Shown here piece by piece: positions 50,228 to 59,361 of a stretch of DNA of 64,000 nt (positions are counted from its first letter, which is position 1; every line of letters begins with the position of its first letter). Where the stretch lies: assembly GCF_004798705.1 (NCBI RefSeq), contig NZ_CP039290.1, positions 3,658,001-3,722,000 on the forward strand. The letters run 5' to 3'. The stretch is from Arthrobacter sp. PAMC25564. GTDB lineage: Bacteria > Actinomycetota > Actinomycetes > Actinomycetales > Micrococcaceae. Position numbers and translations under genes: made by a program. The notes under the pieces are model-generated. The model was not told the origin of the DNA. It saw only the letters and a list, made by a program, of their open reading frames with translations, and made no database searches.

Positions 50228-52949
50228 TTCGCGAGGATACTCCGAGCTTCGTGAACACCTGATACAAATGACCCTCCACCGTCCGCACGGATATCCCGAT
50301 ATTCAGTGCAATGTCCTTGTTGGACACGCCGTGGCCGGCAAGGGTGGCTATTTGCCGCTCCCGCTCCGTCAGCAACGGACCCTTGTTCCGAGGCACGATG
50401 GGCAGCGCCGGAACGGCTTCCGAAAGGCTCTCGAGCATGCTGTACGCGGCGTTGGCGCTGCCCGTCTGGCCTGCCGCCTTGGCAAAGTCGAAGGCCAGGG
50501 CGGCACACCGCGCCTGGACGGCGTCAAGTTCAAGGGAGATTGCCAGTTCGGCGGCTTCGAGCATGACCGACGCGTCCTTCTTCCGGCTGCCGATCGCGAT
50601 GACCCGGGACAACTCCGCCAGGGGGCCCTGACGCAGGCCGGCGATTTCCTCCATGTACTGGAAATCCTTGACGGTGCCGTTGACGGTGGCACCGAGCATC
50701 CAGATGCCGGCCAGGGTATAGCGGCCCTTCCGGAAGTGCCCTTCGGCCGACCGCACCAGCCGGTCCTTCGCCTCAGGGTCGCCCAGCCACCGCGACGCCA
50801 TGTCCAGGCAGAATTCGGCTGAGCTGCTGACCGTGAACCGCGCCGCCCCGTCAGCGGACCGGGCACGGTCCAGATAGACCGCAGCCTGGACCGAGTTGCC
50901 CGTCTGGGCGTAGGCAAAGGCGGTAGCGGCGTAAGCCTGCCGCAACGAATGCAGACTCGACCGGACCTCGAGCTGGGCGATGGCAGCCAGCAGCGGGTCC
51001 AGCGCCATATAGCCGCGGCCCGCGTAGACATAGGCAAGGCCGACTGCGAGGTCTGTCGCCGCACTGCCGGAATGCAGCCCGTGGCCGGCACGGCCGCTGG
51101 CGTCTTTGAGCATGTCGATGCTCTGACGCCATTGTCCGGACAGGAGCAGGACGTTGAAGGATCGCCAGGCAAAATTCTCCCGGATCCGGGGGACGTTGGA
51201 CCATTCGCCCAGCTGGCCGCCTATTTCGCGCATCAGCTTGCGGGCGTCGACTTCCTTCCCTGTCATACACAGCGCTTCCATCAGGATGATCGATGCCCTG
51301 AGCCGGTGGACAGGATCAATGGCGTCGACGTCCGCTGTGGCGGCCGCGTGGAGCCGCTCCATCATGGGCTGGTACTCCCCGATGAAGGACAGGTAGTTGA
51401 ACTCGCACAGGTCCAGGCACAGGGCCGCCCGGGAAAGCTCGTCCGGGGCCGTGGCGGGCTCGTTGACACTGAGGTCGAGGAGCCGCGCCCGGGCCTGCCG
51501 GATCAGTTCGGGAACCTGGCCGGAGCGGTCCGACAGCCACGCCATGCAATCGGCTTTCGCCGCCACAAACTCGGCAAATGCCTCCACCTTGAGGGCGTTG
51601 ATCTGCGGCTCGGAGACATCGTCCAGGGCCGACATCGCCTGCAGGGGCAGGCCCAGCTGCAGGTACGCGGCCGATTTCTGCAGCTGCCCCTCGGCCCACT
51701 CCCGGTCCCCCGGATTCAGGCTGCTGGCGCATTCGAGTGCGAACTTCGGGTCGAAGAGCCTGACGGCGGCACTGGCTGCAGCCAGTGCATGGGCGGGCGC
51801 GAGCTGCGCCCCGCAGTCATGTGTCCATGCCGCGTAGGCGAGCAGGTCTTCCACGGTCAGCTCGGCGAGCTCGTGCTGCTGGTGTCCGGGGACCTTGTCC
51901 CTCAGCTCCAGCCGTCGTTCAACGCTGAGCCAGTTGCGGACGATGTCCCCAAGGTAGCGGTCGCCGAGCGTGACGAAGTGGCGGTCGGTGCGGTCAACGA
52001 CGATCTGGCCCGCGTCCTCCATGTCCGCGATGAGGCCCGAGCTGTACATCTTCGCCAGCCGGGACAGGGACATGGTCCGCGCACAGGACAGAACTTCGAT
52101 AACCTCGCGTGCCACGGGCGTCTCACGGGCGTACCGGGCCCTGACAATGTCTTCCAGCGCCGTGCGGCCATCGAGGACCACCTCGTCGACGAGGGTCCAC
52201 ACGGATCCGGACAAAACGAGGTTCCCGCGTTCGATCTGTTCCGAAACAACCGCCTGCAGCAGGGTGGGGCTGCCACCGACCAGTTGGTGCATCTGGTTGG
52301 CCAGCGCGCTCGACACCCGGTGGCCCAGAGCGGCCTGCAGCACCTCCAGTGTCTCCAACTCGGTCAGGTTGGCGAGCCGGACCTCAGCCAGCTGTCCCGA
52401 CGTGATGAGCCAGTAAAAGTCGGGGGGAAGATCGGTGGTGCGCTGGGCAGTGGCTATCAGGCGTGCGGTGTGGGTCTGCAGCAGGTTCATCAGCACACCC
52501 GTACTCAGCTCATCCAGGGCGCCGGCGTTGTCCAGCAGGATGACGCACTTCCGTCCCGCGGCATCGCTACGGATCAGGGAGGTTATTCCATGGAGAATGG
52601 CGGTCGGTGATCCGAGGGAACTCTGCGGCAACCGTGCAAGGGTGAAGGCAAGGCATCCGTACGGCGTTGCGGAACCGGGACCCGAGGTGCGGAGCTGGAG
52701 GGTGTAGACGTCCGGACCGAATCCCGAGAGTGCTGTCCGTCCGACGAGGGATTTCCCGACGCCCCGGTCACCGGTGATGACGACGCCCATGCGGTCTTCG
52801 GCGAGGAGTGCCTTCCGGACCCGGTCGGCGTCGGCGTTGCGCGCGAGACCGGACCACCTGTGCCTGTTGACCGGACCGGCAGCATGCTCTTCTTCGGCGG
52901 GTGCCAATGTAATGGAAACATTCCCCCAGCCCAACGAATCCCTCGACAT
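50205..52949 (-). CDS. LuxR-family ATP-binding regulator (LAL/STAND type), first of four
   Basis: A 914-residue paralogue and the first transcribed of the set. Walker A GDRGVGKS at 60-67; Walker B CVILLDNAG has Asp140-Asn141, so it too lacks the second Walker B acid, and the usual His two residues on is Gly. A long helical sensor region follows, then a LuxR helix-turn-helix (LTERERQIATLAGHG, then TVEGHLY) at the very end. Likely a transcription factor whose ATPase step is weakened. Upstream to 53164 lies only a short, less GC-rich promoter region. The target genes are unknown; the nearby polysaccharide operons with a shared dyad are plausible. Confidence 0.86.
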   Translation of the reverse strand: MSRDSLGWGNVSITLAPAEEEHAAGPVNRHRWSGLARNADADRVRKALLAEDRMGVVITGDRGVGKSLVGRTALSGFGPDVYTLQLRTSGPGSATPYGCLAFTLARLPQSSLGSPTAILHGITSLIRSDAAGRKCVILLDNAGALDELSTGVLMNLLQTHTARLIATAQRTTDLPPDFYWLITSGQLAEVRLANLTELETLEVLQAALGHRVSSALANQMHQLVGGSPTLLQAVVSEQIERGNLVLSGSVWTLVDEVVLDGRTALEDIVRARYARETPVAREVIEVLSCARTMSLSRLAKMYSSGLIADMEDAGQIVVDRTDRHFVTLGDRYLGDIVRNWLSVERRLELRDKVPGHQQHELAELTVEDLLAYAAWTHDCGAQLAPAHALAAASAAVRLFDPKFALECASSLNPGDREWAEGQLQKSAAYLQLGLPLQAMSALDDVSEPQINALKVEAFAEFVAAKADCMAWLSDRSGQVPELIRQARARLLDLSVNEPATAPDELSRAALCLDLCEFNYLSFIGEYQPMMERLHAAATADVDAIDPVHRLRASIILMEALCMTGKEVDARKLMREIGGQLGEWSNVPRIRENFAWRSFNVLLLSGQWRQSIDMLKDASGRAGHGLHSGSAATDLAVGLAYVYAGRGYMALDPLLAAIAQLEVRSSLHSLRQAYAATAFAYAQTGNSVQAAVYLDRARSADGAARFTVSSSAEFCLDMASRWLGDPEAKDRLVRSAEGHFRKGRYTLAGIWMLGATVNGTVKDFQYMEEIAGLRQGPLAELSRVIAIGSRKKDASVMLEAAELAISLELDAVQARCAALAFDFAKAAGQTGSANAAYSMLESLSEAVPALPIVPRNKGPLLTERERQIATLAGHGVSNKDIALNIGISVRTVEGHLYQVFTKLGVSSRSDLLGLI

Positions 52950-53164
52950 CTAGTTTCCTTCGTACTGCTTTGCGGACAGCAAACCCCAGACTGCCCGCTT
53001 AGAAGTAGCGTATCCCTATCCCCCGACATGAGAGTAGACAGATCATAGCCGGAATGCCGGACGCTTGGAAAGGAAAGCCGCGGTCCATGTCAGCCGGTGA
53101 AGCCGCGGACCTGGACAAACACCGCCGCTGCCGCCAGCTGGCCGGGGCCCGGGCGGCGCCGTGG

Positions 53165-53752
53165 CTAAGGGGCCTTCGCGGGGTGGAATTTCTGCTGGGC
53201 GGCCTGCAGTCCCTCTCTGACCAGGCTGTCCACGGCATCGGCTGCGGAGTCGACGAGGAAGGGCAACTCCTTCTTTTCGGTGGCGGAGAAATCCCGCAGG
53301 ACATAGTCCGCGGTGTCCATCCGGCCGGGCGGGCGCCCGACGCCGACCCGCACGCGGAGGTAGTCCTTGGTGGCGAGGGCCTTCGAGATGTCGCGCAGTC
53401 CGTTGTGGCCGCCCTCGCCGCCGCCGATTTTCAGTTTCACGGTGTTGAAAGGGATGTCGATCTCGTCGTGCACGGCAATCACGTGGCCGGGGTCGATATC
53501 GTAGAACTTCGCAAGGGCCGAGACTGGTCCGCCGGACAGATTCATGTAGCACAACGGCTTGGCGAGCACGATCCGGGCGCCGCCGATGCCGAGGCGTCCT
53601 TCGAGGACCTGGGCCCGCGACTTGTGCGACTTGAAGCCGCCGCCGACGCGGGCAGCGAGTTCGTCGAGGACCATCTGCCCCACATTGTGCCGGTTTTTGC
53701 TGTAATCGGGTCCCGGGTTGCCAAGGCCTACGATCAGCCAGGTATCAGTCAT
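53165..53752 (-). CDS. pth: Peptidyl-tRNA hydrolase
   Basis: A 195-residue enzyme that recycles tRNA by cleaving peptidyl-tRNA released from ribosomes. [20 protein letters not shown] at the N-terminus carries the catalytic His of the NRHNVG motif. The middle has the [10 protein letters not shown] and [11 protein letters not shown] segments, followed by [12 protein letters not shown] with the substrate-binding His-Asn; all conserved. Length is normal. AAAGGA before the ATG is the ribosome site. It follows rplY by 110 bases in the conserved actinobacterial order glmU-prs-rplY-pth. Confidence 0.95.
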   Translation of the reverse strand: MTDTWLIVGLGNPGPDYSKNRHNVGQMVLDELAARVGGGFKSHKSRAQVLEGRLGIGGARIVLAKPLCYMNLSGGPVSALAKFYDIDPGHVIAVHDEIDIPFNTVKLKIGGGEGGHNGLRDISKALATKDYLRVRVGVGRPPGRMDTADYVLRDFSATEKKELPFLVDSAADAVDSLVREGLQAAQQKFHPAKAP

Positions 53753-53814
53753 GGATCAGTCCTTTTGGGCCAGGTCAGCCGCGGAGGCGTCGGCGGGCGG
53801 AGAGCGGAGACGAA

Positions 53815-53846
53815 GGCGGCCGGGCCCCAAAAGGGACCCGGCCGCC
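53815..53846. terminator. GC-rich hairpin between rplY and pth
   Basis: Arms 53815-53828 and 53833-53846 form a 14-position stem with one mismatch and an AAAA/TTTT loop. It lies directly after the rplY stop. No T-run follows on the minus strand, so it may attenuate rather than fully stop transcription into pth. Confidence 0.55.
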
Positions 53847-53862
53847 GGAGAATTCGCCGGAA

Positions 53863-54438
53863 TTACTCGGCAGCAGCCGCGGAGGTTTCTTCTGCCTCTT
53901 CTTCCGCTGCCTCGGAGATGTTGACGACGAGCGTCTCAGCGTCGGCCAGGAGGACCGAGCCCGTCGGCAGGACCAGGTCCGAGGCGTAGATGTGCTCGCC
54001 GGCGGAACGGCCTTCGATGCTCACCTCGATGGCGGTCGGCAGGTGGGTTGCCTCGGCCTCAAGGGAGATGACGGTCATTTCCTGGTTGTAGACGTTGCCG
54101 GGGGCAAGTTCGCCGGTCAGGTGAACGGGGATGTCAACCGTGACCTTTTCGCCCGTCCGGACGGTCAGGAGGTCAAGGTGCTCGATGATCTGCTTGATCG
54201 GATCGCGCTGGATGTCCTTGACCAGGGCGAGGTGCTTTTCACCGTTGATGTCCAGGGTCAGCAGGGCGTTGGCGACGCGGACGGCAAGCGTGGTGGACTT
54301 GGCCGGCAGGGTGATGTGGATCGGCTCTGCGCCGTGGCCGTAGATGACGGCGGGGATCAGGCCGGCCATGCGTGCGCGGCGGGCGTAGCCCTTGCCGAAT
54401 TCGGTGCGGACTTCTGCTGCAAGCTTCAGCTCAGACAT
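53863..54438 (-). CDS. rplY: 50S ribosomal protein L25 (general stress protein Ctc type)
   Basis: A 191-residue two-domain L25. The N-terminal 5S-rRNA-binding domain includes AEVRTEFGKGYARRARMAGLIPAVIYG-type basic sequence and the ALVKDIQRDPIKQIIEHLDLL strand pattern. The C-terminal TL5/Ctc domain (about 95-180) is beta-rich, and a Glu/Ala-rich acidic tail ends the protein. It binds 5S rRNA in the central protuberance. AGGAGATACCC immediately before the ATG is a strong ribosome site, fitting high expression. Lies between prs and pth. Confidence 0.95.
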   Translation of the reverse strand: MSELKLAAEVRTEFGKGYARRARMAGLIPAVIYGHGAEPIHITLPAKSTTLAVRVANALLTLDINGEKHLALVKDIQRDPIKQIIEHLDLLTVRTGEKVTVDIPVHLTGELAPGNVYNQEMTVISLEAEATHLPTAIEVSIEGRSAGEHIYASDLVLPTGSVLLADAETLVVNISEAAEEEAEETSAAAAE

Positions 54439-54723
54439 GGGTATCTCCTGGTGGAATAGCGGTGTTCAGCAAGGGCGGAGGTCTGTTGCGACCTTCAACG
54501 CCGGGCGGCTTACGGCCACCCTTCCGAAGGGAGATTCAGACCCAGTCGATAACGGAGACCAGCAGTCCGGTTGTCCGTGAAGACGGACTACCGGCGCTCT
54601 CCCTCGCCAAGGTATCGGAAAGAGCTTACCAGCGTTGGGCCCGGTTCATGAAAACGGCCATGACGGGCCCGCCGCAGGCGGTCAAAAACAGGCGGTCAAA
54701 AACAGGCGGTTCGCCCAGGCTGG

Positions 54724-55704
54724 TCAGGCGTTGCCGTCGAACAGGCTGGTGACGGAGCCGTCGTCGAACACTTCACGGATGGCGCGCGCGATCAGCGGTG
54801 CGATGGACAGCACGGTGAGCCGGGGGAAGCGCTTGTCTGCTGCGATCGGCAGGGTGTTGGTGACCACAACCTCGCGGGCGCCGGACTCGGAAAGCCGCTG
54901 GGCGGCGGGGTCGGAGAAGACGGCGTGGGTGGCCGCGATGATGACGTCCTTGGCTCCCGCGTTCATCAGGACCTGGACGGCGCCGGAAATGGTTCCGCCG
55001 GTGTCGATCATGTCATCGATCAGGACGCAGGTGCGGCCCTGGATCTGGCCCACCACGGTCTTGGAGATGGCCTGGTTGGGGACCGTGAGGTCACGGCTCT
55101 TGTGGACAAACGCCAGCGGCGCCCCGCCGAGCCGCTCGGCCCACTGCTCGGCGACGCGGACCCGGCCGGTATCCGGGGATACGACAGTGATGTTGTCCGA
55201 ACCGACCCGGGTGCGGATGTAGTCCGCCAGCAGCGGGATGGCCATCAGGTGGTCGACCGGGCCGTCGAAGAAGCCCTGGATCTGCGAGGTGTGCAGGTCC
55301 ACGCTCATGATGCGGTCGGCGCCGGCCGTCTTGTACAGATCGGCGATGAGGCGTGCCGAGATCGGCTCGCGGCCGCGGCCCTTCTTGTCCTGGCGTGCGT
55401 AGGGGTAGAACGGCGAAACCACGGTGATGCGCTTGGCGGAGGCCCGCTTGAGCGAATCGATCATGATCAGCTGCTCCATCAGCCAGTTGTTCAGCGGGGC
55501 CGGGTGGGCCTGGATGACGAAGGCGTCGGTGCCGCGGACGCTTTCGCCCGCCCTGACGTAGATCTCGCCGTTGGCGAAGTCGTAGGCATCCAGTGGCAGC
55601 AGTTCGGTTCCCAGCTCCTTGGCGATCTCCTTCGCCAGTTCCGGGTGCGCGCGCCCAGCGGCAAGCACCAGCTTCTTCTCGCCGTGTGCCGTAATTTCGC
55701 TCAT
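54724..55704 (-). CDS. prs: Ribose-phosphate pyrophosphokinase (PRPP synthase)
   Basis: A 326-residue enzyme that makes PRPP from ribose-5-phosphate and ATP for nucleotide, His and Trp synthesis. FVIQAHPAPLNNWLMEQLIMID near residue 45, the YPYARQDKKGRGREPISARL flexible loop near 96, DLHTSQIQGFFDGP near 132, and the PRPP-binding VLIDDMIDTGGT near 220 are present. Class I, full length. The start is five bases after the glmU stop, so the two form an operon. The 285-base gap after the gene contains a duplicated TGTTTTTGACCGCC unit (on the minus strand) close to the stop that may act in termination. Confidence 0.95.
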   Translation of the reverse strand: MSEITAHGEKKLVLAAGRAHPELAKEIAKELGTELLPLDAYDFANGEIYVRAGESVRGTDAFVIQAHPAPLNNWLMEQLIMIDSLKRASAKRITVVSPFYPYARQDKKGRGREPISARLIADLYKTAGADRIMSVDLHTSQIQGFFDGPVDHLMAIPLLADYIRTRVGSDNITVVSPDTGRVRVAEQWAERLGGAPLAFVHKSRDLTVPNQAISKTVVGQIQGRTCVLIDDMIDTGGTISGAVQVLMNAGAKDVIIAATHAVFSDPAAQRLSESGAREVVVTNTLPIAADKRFPRLTVLSIAPLIARAIREVFDDGSVTSLFDGNA

Positions 55705-55709
55705 GATTG

Positions 55710-57200
55710 CTAGCCCTCTTCTGTCGATGCCGGAGTACTGGAGGAAGTTGTGGTGGCGCGGGCGGCCTGGGCCAGGGACGCGGAAATCGAGTCCGGCCGG
55801 TTCGCCAGGACCCAGCCCTCGGCGTTGTGCTGCTTCGCCAGCGACAGGACCAGGGCGCCGGCCGGGACGTCGTGGCGGATCACGGCGCCGGCGCCGCTGT
55901 AGGCGCCATCGCCCACTTGCACGGGGGCCACGAAAACGGTGTTGGAGCCGGTGCGCACGCCGGAGCCGATGACCGTCCGGTGCTTCTTCTCGCCGTCGTA
56001 GTTGGCCGTGATGTTGCCGCAGCCGATGTTCGTGTCTTCACCGATCTCGGCGTCGCCGGCATAGCCGAGATGCGAGAGCTTGGAGCCGCGGCCGATGGTG
56101 ACGTTCTTGGTCTCGTAGAAGGCGCCGATCTTGCCGGCCTCCCCCAGGACGGTGCCGGGGCGCAGGTAGGTGAACGGTCCGACGCTTGCCTTGGCGCCGA
56201 TCCTGGAGCCGGAACCGTGGGTGCGGATCACCGTGGCGCCCTCCCCGACCTGGACGTCGGTCAGGGTCGTGTCGGGGCCGACGACGGCGTCCCGCGCCAC
56301 CGTGGTGGCGCCGTGCAGCTGCGTGTTGGGCAGCAGGCGGACGTCCTCGGCAAGGGTGACGGTGGAATCGATCCAGGTGGTCGACGGATCTACGACGGTG
56401 ACGCCGGCCCGCATCCAGGCCTCGACCGTGCGGCGGTTGAGTTCGGCGCCGAGCGCCGCGAGCTGGACCCTGTCATTGGCGCCCTCAACCTGCCACCGGT
56501 CTTCCGTGACGACGGCGGCGACGCGGCCACCGGCGGCGCGCGCCAGGCTCAAGACGTCGGTGAGGTACTTCTCGCCCTGGGCGTTGTCGGTGGTGATGTG
56601 CACCAGCGAGTCGCGCAGCACGTCGGCGTCGAAGGCGTAAATTCCCGAGTTGATCTCCCGGATCGCGCGTTCGGCTTCCGTGGCGTCCTTGTGCTCGCGG
56701 ATGCCCGTCACCGTTCCGTCCGCGGCGCGAAGGATGCGGCCGTAGCCGGTGGCGTCGTCCAGGACTGCGGTGAGGACGGTGACGGCATTGCCGTCCGCCT
56801 CATGGGTGGCGACGAGCTCGGCCAGCAGTTGGCCGGTGAGCAGGGGAACGTCGCCATAGGTGACGACGACCGTTCCGCTGAGCGGTCCCTGGGGGTCGAG
56901 GGCGTCAAGCGCTTCGAGGGCGGCTTCGACGGCGCGGCCCGTGCCGGGCACCTCGTCCTGGTCAACGATCACGGCTTCCGGGTCGAGGGCGGCGATGTGC
57001 GAGGACACGAGGTCCCGTTCATGCCGGACCACAAGCGCCAGCCGGCGCGGCGCTACGGTGCGGGCCGCCTGGAGGGCGTGGCCGACGAGGGACCGCCCGC
57101 CGATCTCGTGGAGAATCTTGGGGGTACGGGACTTCATCCGGGTACCGGCACCTGCAGCTAGCACGATTACGGCGGTTGGGCCGGTATTCTCGGGGCTCAC
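55710..57200 (-). CDS. glmU: Bifunctional N-acetylglucosamine-1-phosphate uridyltransferase / glucosamine-1-phosphate acetyltransferase
   Basis: A 496-residue cytoplasmic enzyme that makes UDP-GlcNAc. The N-terminal nucleotidyltransferase (about 8-260) has LAAGAGTRMKSRTPK and TYGDVPLLTGQLL; the C-terminal part (about 270-470) is a left-handed beta-helix of hexapeptide repeats with the catalytic His region YETKNVTIGRGSKLSHLGYAGD-type segment and NTNIGCGNITANYDG. UDP-GlcNAc feeds peptidoglycan and, by inference, the amino-sugar polymer of the 27-39 kb locus. GTG 57200 with GGAG eight bases upstream is chosen; the upstream extension is not conserved in character. A tRNA-Gln gene lies 214 bases upstream on the same strand. 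Confidence 0.94.
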   Translation of the reverse strand: MSPENTGPTAVIVLAAGAGTRMKSRTPKILHEIGGRSLVGHALQAARTVAPRRLALVVRHERDLVSSHIAALDPEAVIVDQDEVPGTGRAVEAALEALDALDPQGPLSGTVVVTYGDVPLLTGQLLAELVATHEADGNAVTVLTAVLDDATGYGRILRAADGTVTGIREHKDATEAERAIREINSGIYAFDADVLRDSLVHITTDNAQGEKYLTDVLSLARAAGGRVAAVVTEDRWQVEGANDRVQLAALGAELNRRTVEAWMRAGVTVVDPSTTWIDSTVTLAEDVRLLPNTQLHGATTVARDAVVGPDTTLTDVQVGEGATVIRTHGSGSRIGAKASVGPFTYLRPGTVLGEAGKIGAFYETKNVTIGRGSKLSHLGYAGDAEIGEDTNIGCGNITANYDGEKKHRTVIGSGVRTGSNTVFVAPVQVGDGAYSGAGAVIRHDVPAGALVLSLAKQHNAEGWVLANRPDSISASLAQAARATTTSSSTPASTEEG

Positions 57201-57413
57201 GTACGGGCTCTCCTTGCTCAGTGGCTTGGCTGATGCCGCTGCTCGGTGGATTTGTGCTGCCCCGCGGCCGAGGCCTGATGCTACACCTCGGTTGCCGGAT
57301 CCGCGCGGCAAGGTCCGGACCGGAAACCGGTCACGGCAACAGGTTCATCCTACTTGACTCTGGCAGGGCCCTGCCCGCCGGGACGCCTTCCGGCGCCGAT
57401 CGCCCGCAAATGT

Positions 57414-57484
57414 TCCGCCCATAGGACTCGAACCTATACTCCACGGCTCCAAAGGCCGGGGTGCTGCCATTACACCAGGGCGGA
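57414..57484 (-). tRNA. tRNA-Gln (UUG anticodon)
   Basis: On the minus strand the seven-base acceptor arms TCCGCCC and GGGCGGA pair perfectly. The T arm is TATAGGTTCGAGTCCTATG. The anticodon loop CTTTGGA gives anticodon TTG, reading CAA (Gln). Length is 71 bases with no encoded CCA. No direct repeat of its 3' end was seen to its left, so there is no clear sign of an integrated element. Confidence 0.92.
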
Positions 57485-57674
57485 CCGTGCCCGGGCGCAT
57501 GGCCTGTGGCACGAGAACCAATTCTGCCACACAGTTTCTGCCACGCCGTTCTTGCACCCAGGACCGGCCGCGGCTGGGCCCCACGCCGGCCTCTTCCGCG
57601 GCCCGCCCGCCGGGCTTAAACTCGACTCACTTGTGCAAGCCCGTCAGGGACCCGTTAACAGGGAGAAGTCCGGC

Positions 57675-59306
57675 ATGAGGCTCGTCGTCGATCTCACTAA
57701 ATGCCAGGGTTACGCCCAATGCGCCTTTCTCGCCCCGGACGTCTTCACGATCCAGGGCGACGAGGCGCTCACGTACGACCCGGTCCCTGACGAGGCCCAG
57801 CGCAGGAGGATCCGGCGGGCCGCCGCTGCGTGTCCCGTTCAGGCCATCCGGATCGACCAGCCTGACAGGTCCGAGGGGGCCCGGCATCCGGACGGAACTC
57901 CAGGAACGGCAGCCCCCATCGAGGGCAACGGTGGCTCGTTCAAGCGATCCGGACGGATCGTCATCGTCGGCGCGTCATTGAGCGGGCTGCGCGCAGCGGA
58001 GAGGCTTCGCGAGGAAGGGTTCACCGGCTCGCTGACCATCATCGGCGAGGAAACGCACGAGCCGTATGACCGGCCTCCGCTGTCAAAACAGGTCCTGGCC
58101 GGATCGGTACCGTCGGAAGACACCACGCTGCCACGCCGCCGGGAAATCGACGCCGACTGGCGTCTGGGCGTCGCGGCCACCGGCCTGGATCTGGCCGCGA
58201 AGCAGGTCCAGCTCGCGGACGGTGGCAGGATCGGATTCGACAAGCTGTTGATCGCCACCGGTGTGCGGGCCCGGTCCTGGCCAAACGCGGCGGAGGCGGC
58301 GCTGGCCGGCGTCCTGACCCTGCGAACCCGGGAGGACGCGGCAACGCTTCGCCAGCTCCTGGCCCGGCGCCCCCGTCGGGTCCTGGTCATTGGCGCGGGG
58401 TTCATCGGCTGCGAAGTCGCTTCGGTGTGCCGTGAACTCGGCCTGCCTGTCACTGTGGCGGAGGCAGGTCCGGCACCGCTGGGCGCCGCGCTCGGCGGTG
58501 TGATCGGTGCAATCGCCGGAGAGCTGCAGATCGAGAACGGCGTGGACCTGCGCTGCGGCGTCAGGGTCGTTTCGCTGGACGGCGATGCCACCGGACAGCT
58601 GTGCCGCGCGCACCTGTCCGATGGCACAACGCTGGACGTGGACGTGGCGGTCGCCGCGCTCGGGACCGTGCGAAACGGCGAATGGCTCGCCGGTTCCGGA
58701 TTGGCAAGCGGCAAGTGGGGCGTCGCGTGCGACGCCGGCTGCCGCGCTTTCGATGTCAATGGGCTGGTCACCGATGATGTCTTTGTCGCCGGGGATGTGT
58801 CGCGCGCCCCGCAGCCGATGTTCGGCTACCAGTTCCTCGCCGTCGAGCACTGGGGCAACGCGATCTCCCAGGCCGAGGTTGCAGCGCACAATATGCTCAG
58901 CAGCGAGACCGGACGGTGGCCGCACCTTGCTGTGCCAAAGTTCTGGTCCGTCCAGTTCGGCACCGAAATCAAGAGCGTGGGTGTACCCTCGGCCGCGGAT
59001 GAGGTCGCCGTCGTCCAAGGATCGGTCGCCCGGCGGCGCTTCCTGGCGGTCTACGGCTACAAGGGCCGCATCGTGGCTGCAGTCGCCTTCAACCAGAACA
59101 AATGGCTTGAATTCTACGAACCGCTGATCGAGCAGGCGGCGTCTTTCCCACCGTCTTTCCACCATGTCGACGAGCCGGCCGACGCCCAGCCCGTGCCTGC
59201 CAGGTTCCAGCCGGCGGCCAACCCTACCCAGGATGCGACCGTCGTCGTGACCGGCCACTACCCCAATGAACGACGCGCCAGATTGACCGATCGCCGCCTC
59301 CCGTAA
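57675..59306 (+). CDS. Natural fusion of a [3Fe-4S] ferredoxin to an NAD(P)H:ferredoxin reductase (P450 redox partner)
   Basis: A 543-residue protein joining two normally separate P450 partners. Residues 1-62 are a small ferredoxin with Cys10-x5-Cys16 and Cys53-Pro, the three-cysteine pattern of [3Fe-4S] ferredoxins that serve actinobacterial P450s. A Gly/Asp/Pro linker (63-92) leads to a flavoprotein reductase with FAD fold RIVIVGASLSGLRAAE at 94, EPYDRPPLSK near 130, NAD(P) fold VLVIGAGFIGCEVASV near 236 and DVFVAGDVSRAPQ near 375. It would move electrons from NAD(P)H to the P450 encoded 55 bases downstream. ATG 57675 with GGGAGA upstream. In most operons these are two genes, so the fusion is notable. 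Confidence 0.85.
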   Translation: MRLVVDLTKCQGYAQCAFLAPDVFTIQGDEALTYDPVPDEAQRRRIRRAAAACPVQAIRIDQPDRSEGARHPDGTPGTAAPIEGNGGSFKRSGRIVIVGASLSGLRAAERLREEGFTGSLTIIGEETHEPYDRPPLSKQVLAGSVPSEDTTLPRRREIDADWRLGVAATGLDLAAKQVQLADGGRIGFDKLLIATGVRARSWPNAAEAALAGVLTLRTREDAATLRQLLARRPRRVLVIGAGFIGCEVASVCRELGLPVTVAEAGPAPLGAALGGVIGAIAGELQIENGVDLRCGVRVVSLDGDATGQLCRAHLSDGTTLDVDVAVAALGTVRNGEWLAGSGLASGKWGVACDAGCRAFDVNGLVTDDVFVAGDVSRAPQPMFGYQFLAVEHWGNAISQAEVAAHNMLSSETGRWPHLAVPKFWSVQFGTEIKSVGVPSAADEVAVVQGSVARRRFLAVYGYKGRIVAAVAFNQNKWLEFYEPLIEQAASFPPSFHHVDEPADAQPVPARFQPAANPTQDATVVVTGHYPNERRARLTDRRLP

Positions 59307-59361
59307 TACGCCGTCCCGGAGGCCGGCAGCCACCGGCCCAACGACCGAAGGAGCCTTCGCC

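Noticed and set aside
57414..57484. tRNA-Gln as an integration site for the P450 region
   Set aside because: No integrase, no second copy of the tRNA 3' end on either side was seen.
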